Shown one piece after another: positions 1 through 4,200 of a stretch of 5,565 nucleotides of DNA. This stretch comes from Phycisphaerales bacterium UBA2396. Its GTDB lineage: Bacteria; Planctomycetota; Phycisphaerae; Phycisphaerales; UBA1924. The stretch is from NCBI GenBank assembly GCA_002343325.1, contig DDSG01000177.1, positions 1-5,565 of the forward strand, read 5' to 3'. A model generated the notes under the pieces. It was given only the letters and a program-made list of their open reading frames with translations. It searched no databases and was not told the origin of the DNA. Each line of letters starts with the position of its first letter. The stretch's first letter is position 1. Both the position numbers and the translations under genes were made by a program.

Positions 1-101
1 GGCGGGGCGGCGTGGCGGGGGGGGCGTCGCTCGCAAGTCCGCCGCCGCGGCGCGTCTTCGCACGGCGGGGGTGCATTTTCGTGGCGCTCCCGCCATGATG
101 T
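1..101. other. G-rich left edge with no supported gene
   Basis: This stretch is strongly G-rich on the + strand in its first 25 bases, with runs of four and eight G. Short frames are open from the left edge, ending at 99, 107 and 141 on the + strand, but their translations are low-complexity Gly/Arg/Ala sequences without a recognisable family. A 3' end of a neighbouring gene or the 5' end of a divergent one cannot be excluded, since the window begins here. Confidence 0.4.
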
Positions 102-110
102 TGCTATAGG
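102..110 (+). promoter_or_regulatory. Possible extended -10 promoter element for the RRM gene
   Basis: The bases TGCTATAGG resemble an extended -10 (TG-n-TATAGG). The hexamer matches TATAAT at four of six positions but lacks the important final T, and no acceptable -35 hexamer is visible about 17 bases upstream. If used, transcription would begin near 117 and leave a leader of about 125 bases. This is the most AT-rich short stretch in an otherwise GC-rich upstream region, which is the main reason to suggest it. It is weak evidence. Confidence 0.25.
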
Positions 111-113
111 GCC

Positions 114-129
114 CGCACGTCAACGTGCG
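114..129 (+). repeat. Perfect 7-bp inverted repeat upstream of the RRM gene
   Basis: CGCACGT at 114-120 and ACGTGCG at 123-129 are perfect reverse complements separated by CA. The element starts four bases after the candidate -10 at 105-110 and so would overlap a transcription start near 117. It could be an operator half-site pair or the first hairpin of the leader RNA; a 2-base loop is too tight for the full stem as RNA, which slightly favours a DNA-binding site. The repeat is directly visible; either role is inference. Confidence 0.4.
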
Positions 130-144
130 TGGTCTGCCTGACGC

Positions 145-173
145 TCGTGGGGATCGTGGTGATCCTGACACGA
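145..173 (+). other. Predicted leader hairpin (interrupted stem)
   Basis: TCGTG (145-149) pairs with CACGA (169-173) and GGATC (151-155) pairs with GATCC (161-165) around a GTGGT loop. G150 can wobble with T166, leaving only G167 and A168 bulged. This gives a stem of about eleven pairs in the presumed 5' leader of the RRM gene. There is no following T-tract, so it is not a terminator of the usual kind. A regulatory role is inference. Confidence 0.35.
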
Positions 174-208
174 TGAAGCCCATGGGGGCATGCTCAGGCC
201 GCACGCAA

Positions 209-226
209 GCGCCGTAGAGACGGCGC
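209..226 (+). other. Hairpin directly upstream of the RRM ribosome-binding region
   Basis: GCGCCGT (209-215) and ACGGCGC (220-226) form a perfect 7-bp GC-rich stem with an AGAG loop. The stem ends 16 bases before the ATG at 243 and is followed at once by the purine-rich run that would be the ribosome-binding region. Such a stem could leave the run exposed or compete with it in a larger fold. The pairing is visible; control of translation is inference. Confidence 0.4.
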
Positions 227-242
227 AGAGAGAGTGAGAGAG

Positions 243-530
243 ATGTCGAAGAAACTGTTCGTTGGAAGCCTGAGCTGGAACACCACTGACGCGGGCCTTC
301 GCGAGGCCTTCGAGCCTTTCGGCGAAGTGTCGGACGCCAAGGTGATCACCGACCGCGAGACCGGTCGTAGCCGTGGCTTCGGCTTCGTGACGTTCGCGAA
401 CCCGGCGGAAGGGACCGCCGCCATCCAGGCGATGAACGGCGCGACGCTCGACGGGCGTAGCCTGAACGTCAACGAAGCGCAGGATCGCCCGCAGGGCGGC
501 GGCGGTGGTGGCGGTGGCGGCGATCGCTGA
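243..530 (+). CDS. Small RRM-type RNA-binding protein with a glycine tail
   Basis: A 95-residue single RNA recognition motif protein, expected to bind single-stranded RNA in the cytoplasm. RNP2 is LFVGSL at residues 5-10 and RNP1 is RGFGFVTF at 44-51; the RNA-stacking aromatics F6, F46 and F48 are all present. The fold runs to about residue 80, followed by a tail of nine consecutive glycines (85-93) ending in Asp-Arg. This is the layout of the short glycine-tailed Rbp proteins of cyanobacteria and other bacteria, several of which are cold-induced. The ATG at 243 is chosen because MSKKLFVG is the family's usual beginning; an in-frame GTG at 234 would add only three residues. The upstream stretch 227-242 is an all-purine GAG repeat apart from one T, with no canonical AGGAGG. 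The gene stands alone on the + strand and converges on the membrane-protein gene. Cold regulation and specific RNA targets are inference. Confidence 0.95.
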   Translation: MSKKLFVGSLSWNTTDAGLREAFEPFGEVSDAKVITDRETGRSRGFGFVTFANPAEGTAAIQAMNGATLDGRSLNVNEAQDRPQGGGGGGGGGDR

Positions 531-550
531 ACTTCACAGGTCTTGACGTC

Positions 551-2050
551 TCACGGGGTCCGCGGAGTCTTCTCCGCGGGCCCCTTCTCATTGTGCCTAA
601 GCGACGCAAGATCGAGCAGCACCACCTCGCCCGTCGACGTCTTGGTCGCCGTCGACGTCCGCACGATCGTCACCGCCGCCCATCGTGCATCAGGCGACAC
701 CACCACGCTCGCAAAGGCCGTTGCCTGCGCGGGCGTGGGATCGCCGATCAGCCCCCCTTCGCGTCCATCTCGGAGCAGCGCAACCGTGCCACCCTGCGTC
801 GAGGCCATCCACTCGGTGCGAGGGCTGTTCGTCGGCAGAATGGCCGCTGCGTCCGCCGAAATCTCCACCCCCGTGTCGCTCACGAGCGTTCCGTCGGTTC
901 GCAGGGTCACGGTGCGCGTGCTCGCGAGGGCTCCGACGACGTTTGTCACGCCGGTGAGCGAGCGTCGGCGGAACGTCCCGGCGTGCGGGCTGAGCATCAC
1001 CCCGGCGTCCGGCCCTTCGAGCGTGACGATCCGCCAGTCGCTGCCGTCGGGCGAGACGCCCGTCAGCACGCGAGGCACACGCCACGAGCTGGTGCCGATC
1101 GACCATGCCGCCGTCTCGCCCACGGCGATCTCGCGCACCGCGCCATCGGCCAGCGAGACGGTTCGTAGACGAACCGGCACCTGCCCCGAAGTCTGCTCGA
1201 TCCCCACAGTGCCCACCGTCGCCACGACGGCAGCCGCGTGGTCGGCGGTGAAGCCCGAGATCGACGCGAATCCGTCCACGGGCAGCGAACCCATCCTGAC
1301 AACCCGACTTGCTCCCGTCAGAAGATCGAGGGTGTACAGATCGGTGCTCCACTCGTTGGCAGGGGAACTGCTGATCCACGCCGCCATGGGTGATGCTCCT
1401 TCGCTCACGAGGAGGTTCCCGGCCGACGCGTCGGACACGGATCGCCATCCCGCCGCCGGGTTGCCAAGAACGATCCAGCGGATGTCAGCCACGGGAGCAG
1501 GAGCCGAACGTCGAGAGATCGGCCATTCAGGGATCATCGATCGCACGATCGTGTGAGGCCACGCGTTCCCCGCGGTTCCCATGCGAAGAAAGGTCGACGC
1601 GACCACCGCGCAAACGATCGCCGCGACCCCGCACGCTAGCACCGGCATCCAGAGCTTCGCGGGTGAATGATTCGCAATGGTTTGCGAGGTGGATCGGCCG
1701 CACTCCGGGCAAGCCGCCGCGACCCGACCACCCGCGGGCGGGGACAGGTCATACTCGCACGAGGCGCAGAGCATCCGCCCATGCAGCTTTCGCCGCCGAC
1801 GCCAACGCAGGGCCGACCGGACCGACGCGACCATGAGCACGGCCGAGAGTGCCGCCAGCATGTCCGGGGCGTAGTACACCCACCAGGGATCGGCGGGTGT
1901 GGTCCACTGGGTCACCATCAGCACGCGGGACTGACCGGCGAACTCGACCGAGGGGAGCGGCACCTGGCCGTTCAGACCGGTGGCCAGCGGGATCCTCGCA
2001 ACTTCGGGGAGGCGTCCCTGTGTCGGCGAAGGTGGTTGCGGTTGCTCCAT
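551..2050 (-). CDS. Membrane protein with a zinc ribbon and propeller-like C-terminal region, function unknown
   Basis: A 499-residue protein I cannot name. Residues 1-60 are Pro-rich, then WWVYY, with a first membrane segment at about 63-81. The arginine-rich RWRRRRK (82-88) follows, marking the cytosolic side. A zinc ribbon comes next: C95-x-x-C98 with YDL, then C114-P-E-C117. A second membrane segment spans about 132-155. The remaining ~340 residues would be outside the cytoplasm and contain strand-rich repeats such as LYTLDLLTGASRVVRM (238-253), RLRTVSLADGAVREIAVG (294-311) and GEVVLLDLAS (474-483), suggestive of a WD40/TolB-like beta-propeller. The ATG at 2050 is chosen because an upstream extension would run through the acetyltransferase gene and is Arg/Ala/Gly-rich shadow sequence; it leaves a 20-base gap to that gene. 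The Shine-Dalgarno is weak (GGAA). The last 15 residues are encoded by the opposing gene's terminator region. The CxxCxYDL...CPECG ribbon resembles those in planctomycete membrane proteins (recalled, not searched). Confidence 0.85.
   Translation of the reverse strand: MEQPQPPSPTQGRLPEVARIPLATGLNGQVPLPSVEFAGQSRVLMVTQWTTPADPWWVYYAPDMLAALSAVLMVASVRSALRWRRRRKLHGRMLCASCEYDLSPPAGGRVAAACPECGRSTSQTIANHSPAKLWMPVLACGVAAIVCAVVASTFLRMGTAGNAWPHTIVRSMIPEWPISRRSAPAPVADIRWIVLGNPAAGWRSVSDASAGNLLVSEGASPMAAWISSSPANEWSTDLYTLDLLTGASRVVRMGSLPVDGFASISGFTADHAAAVVATVGTVGIEQTSGQVPVRLRTVSLADGAVREIAVGETAAWSIGTSSWRVPRVLTGVSPDGSDWRIVTLEGPDAGVMLSPHAGTFRRRSLTGVTNVVGALASTRTVTLRTDGTLVSDTGVEISADAAAILPTNSPRTEWMASTQGGTVALLRDGREGGLIGDPTPAQATAFASVVVSPDARWAAVTIVRTSTATKTSTGEVVLLDLASLRHNEKGPAEKTPRTP
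555..588 (+). terminator. Likely intrinsic terminator of the RRM gene
   Basis: GGGG-T-CCGCGGAG (555-567) pairs with CTCCGCGG-G-CCCC (572-584) around a TCTT loop. All 13 positions pair, one of them (T559 with G580) as a U-G wobble. The following bases TTCTCATT are only moderately T-rich. The wobble is an A-C mismatch in the opposite transcript, and the downstream side there has no T-run, so the element fits + strand transcription best. It starts 24 bases after the RRM stop codon. The whole hairpin lies inside the last codons of the convergent - strand gene. Confidence 0.65.
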
Positions 2051-2070
2051 GGGCGTTCCGGCGCAGTGTT

Positions 2071-2577
2071 CTACCGATCGCCGCCCTGTGGCAGTTGCGA
2101 TTGTGGCAGGGGGTGGAGCATTTCGACCACGCTTACCCGAAAGCCATGCCGGGCGAAGAACCGTCTGGCGTCGTCGTTGAAGGCCCCGGTATGGAGCCGA
2201 ATCTGCGCCACGCCCATCGCGCGGAAGCGTCCGACCGCCTCCTGCACCAGTGCCGAGGCGTGACCGCGCGAGCGATAGGCTGGCAGCACGTACAGGTCGT
2301 GGATCCAACCGCACTCGGGAATCCAGAAGATCGGCACCTCGGGCTCGATGGTGCCGACCGTAAACCCGACAATCTTGCCGTCACGCTCATCGATCGCGAC
2401 AAGCAGCACGCTCCGCGGGTCGCTCGCTCGAAGAGGAAGCCACGAGGCGTAGCGATCCAGAATGTCCGCGCGAACCGCAAATCGCTCGGGGTCGCGGCTC
2501 GCGTGCAGGTCGCAGAGTTCACGCACGAGCGGCAGGATGCTCGCAACATCATCAGAAGTCGCCGGGCGAACAGTCAT
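2071..2577 (-). CDS. GNAT family N-acetyltransferase
   Basis: A 168-residue single-domain acetyltransferase that would transfer an acetyl group from acetyl-CoA to an amine; the substrate cannot be told from sequence. It opens with the strand MTVRPATSDDVASI, typical of the family. The acetyl-CoA binding motif A is at 94-110, DLYVLPAYRSRGHASAL, with the R-x-x-G-x-A loop at R102-G105-A107. Motif B follows as N134...A137...F140-F141 and GF at 145-146, the usual N-x-x-A-x-x-F-(Y/F)-x-x-x-GF pattern. Length is normal for the fold. The ATG at 2577 is preferred over a TTG two codons upstream; neither has a visible Shine-Dalgarno. It lies 54 bases after icd and 20 bases before the membrane-protein gene on the same strand, so cotranscription with the latter is likely. 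RimI-like protein acetylation or small-molecule modification are both possible. Confidence 0.93.
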   Translation of the reverse strand: MTVRPATSDDVASILPLVRELCDLHASRDPERFAVRADILDRYASWLPLRASDPRSVLLVAIDERDGKIVGFTVGTIEPEVPIFWIPECGWIHDLYVLPAYRSRGHASALVQEAVGRFRAMGVAQIRLHTGAFNDDARRFFARHGFRVSVVEMLHPLPQSQLPQGGDR

Positions 2578-2613
2578 GATCAATTGTTGGCCGCACCAAG
2601 CGCTCGGCGATGG

Positions 2614-2633
2614 AACGCCGCGGGCTCGGCGTT
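2614..2633 (-). other. Hairpin overlapping the icd stop codon
   Basis: On the - strand, AACGCCG and CGGCGTT are perfect 7-bp complements with a 6-base AGCCCG loop. The first arm begins with the last two bases of the icd TAA stop. There is no T-tract after it, so it is a poor intrinsic terminator. It could attenuate read-through or protect the 3' end of an icd message. The pairing is directly visible; the role is inference. Confidence 0.35.
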
Positions 2634-4089
2634 ACATGTGGGCGATCACGGCGTCGGCGAACTCGGAGCACTTGACCTTCTTGACCTGCGTGTCTCCCTC
2701 GGCCTTCATGAGCCGCTCGAAGTCGTAGGTCACGGTCTTCGCGGTGATCGCGCCGTCCATGCCCTTGATGATCAAGTCGGCCGCCTCGGTCCAGCCCATG
2801 TATCGCAGCATCATCTCGCCCGAGAGGATGACCGAGCCTGGGTTCACCTGGTCGAGGTTGGCGTACTTGGGCGCGGTGCCGTGCGTCGCCTCGAAGATCG
2901 CGTGCCCGGAGACGTAGTTGATGTTCGCACCGGGAGCGATCCCGATCCCGCCGACCTGGGCCGCCAGCGCGTCGGAGAGGTAGTCGCCGTTGAGGTTCAT
3001 CGTCGCGATCACGTCGAAGTCGCGCGGGCGCGTGAGCACCTGCTGAAGGGTGATATCGGCGATGGAGTCCTTGATGAGCAGCTTGGACTTCCACTTGCCC
3101 CCGCCGTGTGTTGCCCCGATCGTCGCGAGAATCGTCTCGACTTCCTTGACGATCTTGCCCTTCTGCTCGGGCGTCATCATGTCGAACCCGGGGTCGATCA
3201 GCTTTGCGTTGGCCTCGGCGGTCAGGCCGGGGTTGGCCTCGAGGTTGCCCAGGATCCAGGACTCACGTTCGGTCACAATCTGATCGCGGTAGAACTGCTG
3301 CGCAACCTTGTAGCCCCAGTCCTTGAACGCGCCTTCGGAGAACTTCATGATGTTCCCCTTGTGCACGATCGTGACGGAGCGGCGATTGTTCTTGAGCGCG
3401 TATCCGATCGCGGAATGCACCAGCCGCTCCGACCCCAGGTACGACACGGGCTTGAACCCGATGCCGACCTGTACCGGGTTGTCGCGAGCAGGCGCGCCGA
3501 CGGCCTGCATTTCCTGCTGCCACTGGTCTCCCGCTTCCTTCGACCCGAACCGGATCTTCTTGAACTCCTTGGGGTATTCCTTCGCCAGGAAGTCCAGCAC
3601 CTTCTGCGACTCGGATGTTCCCGCCGCCATCTCGATCCCGGCGTAGATGTCCTCGGTGTTCTCGCGGAAGATCACCATGTCGCAGTCCTGCGGGCGCTTC
3701 ACCGGGCTGGGCACGCCCTTGAACCACCGCACCGGGCGCAGGCACACGTACAGATCGAGCATCTGCCGCAGCGCGACGTTCAGCGAGCGGATCCCGCCGC
3801 CCACCGGCGTCGTCAGCGGGCCCTTGATCCCCACCAGGTACTTCTTGAACGCGTCGATCGTCGCCTGGGGAAGCCAGTCGTTGCACGTGTTGAACGCCTT
3901 CTCGCCAGCGTAGACCTCCATCCACGAGATCTTGCGCTTCCCGCCGGAAGACTTGGCGACCGCGGCGTCCATCACACGCACGGACGCACGCCAGATGTCC
4001 GGGCCTGTTCCGTCACCCTCGATGAACGGGATGATCGGCTCGTCGGGAACAGAGAGCTTGCCGGACTTCATGCTGATCGATGATGGCAT
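2632..4089 (-). CDS. icd: Isocitrate dehydrogenase, NADP-dependent, long bacterial form
   Basis: Catalyses oxidative decarboxylation of isocitrate to 2-oxoglutarate with NADPH formation in the cytosolic TCA cycle. The 485-residue product keeps the whole active site of the E. coli-type enzyme: GPLTTPVGGGIRSLNVALRQ (90-109) with S102, N104 and R108, then R118 and R142 for isocitrate; K244 in VHKGNIMKF; metal-binding D341, D369 and D373. Coenzyme residues K408, Y409, Y455 and R459 match the NADP-specific pattern rather than the NAD pattern with Asp-Ile. It is about 70 residues longer than the 416-residue E. coli enzyme, mainly from inserts near 182-206 and 274-332. The latter (VTERESWILGN ... 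IDPGFDMMTPE) resembles cyanobacterial IDH as I recall it. The ATG at 4089 has GGAG eight bases upstream; an ATG at 4071 lacks one. It follows aroA after 111 bases. Confidence 0.96.
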   Translation of the reverse strand: MPSSISMKSGKLSVPDEPIIPFIEGDGTGPDIWRASVRVMDAAVAKSSGGKRKISWMEVYAGEKAFNTCNDWLPQATIDAFKKYLVGIKGPLTTPVGGGIRSLNVALRQMLDLYVCLRPVRWFKGVPSPVKRPQDCDMVIFRENTEDIYAGIEMAAGTSESQKVLDFLAKEYPKEFKKIRFGSKEAGDQWQQEMQAVGAPARDNPVQVGIGFKPVSYLGSERLVHSAIGYALKNNRRSVTIVHKGNIMKFSEGAFKDWGYKVAQQFYRDQIVTERESWILGNLEANPGLTAEANAKLIDPGFDMMTPEQKGKIVKEVETILATIGATHGGGKWKSKLLIKDSIADITLQQVLTRPRDFDVIATMNLNGDYLSDALAAQVGGIGIAPGANINYVSGHAIFEATHGTAPKYANLDQVNPGSVILSGEMMLRYMGWTEAADLIIKGMDGAITAKTVTYDFERLMKAEGDTQVKKVKCSEFADAVIAHM

Positions 4090-4097
4090 CGGGAAGA

Positions 4098-4101
4098 CTC
4101 C
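4098..4101 (-). promoter_or_regulatory. Shine-Dalgarno of icd
   Basis: GGAG on the - strand with an eight-base spacer to the ATG at 4089. It is the clearest ribosome-binding site in the window and decides the icd start in favour of MPSSISMKSG over the internal ATG at 4071, which is preceded by no purine-rich motif. Confidence 0.7.
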
Positions 4102-4143
4102 AGAAAGGCGTGCTGGCGAACGGCGACAACGAGGCCAAACAGC

Positions 4144-4157
4144 CCCGCAAACGCGGG
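4144..4157 (-). other. Short hairpin in the aroA-icd gap
   Basis: On the - strand CCCGC-GTTT-GCGGG forms a 5-bp GC stem with a four-base loop, about 45 bases after the aroA stop. The following GGCTGTTTGG has only a short T-run. It could be a weak aroA terminator or part of an icd leader. The rest of the 111-base gap shows one -10-like TATCAT (- strand, 4168 to 4163) without a recognisable -35, and nothing else I can name. Confidence 0.3.
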
Positions 4158-4200
4158 TCGAGATGATAGGAGAGCCACCGCCCCCCGACCCGGCCCGCAC

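Noticed and set aside
74..96. Possible divergent - strand starts at 76 and 96.
   Set aside because: Fewer than 35 codons are visible before the left edge, with low-complexity translation and no ribosome-binding site, so no gene can be supported.
1538..1553. CGATCG followed by the palindrome CACGATCGTG.
   Set aside because: It lies inside the membrane-protein coding sequence, and short CG/GATC palindromes are common by chance in such DNA.
543..1556. A 337-codon open frame on the + strand opposite the membrane-protein gene.
   Set aside because: Its translation is Ser/Thr/Arg/Ala/Pro-rich without a fold, while the - strand frame shows membrane segments and a zinc ribbon.
2051..2314. An 88-codon upstream extension of the membrane-protein frame.
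   Set aside because: It overlaps the acetyltransferase C-terminal half in another frame and reads as low-complexity Arg/Ala/Gly sequence.
1849..4083. A 744-codon open frame on the + strand opposite icd and the acetyltransferase.
   Set aside because: It runs antisense to two confidently identified genes, and its translation is rich in His, Arg, Leu, Val and Asp in the manner of GC-rich shadow frames, with no recognisable domain.
4163..4168. TATCAT on the - strand as a -10 for icd.
   Set aside because: It matches five of six consensus bases, but no -35 hexamer or TG extension is visible, so it is not listed as a promoter.
4090..4200. A 37-codon upstream extension of icd reaching the aroA stop.
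   Set aside because: The ATG at 4089 has a good Shine-Dalgarno and fits the family N-terminus; the extension is unlike any IDH leader and resembles intergenic DNA.
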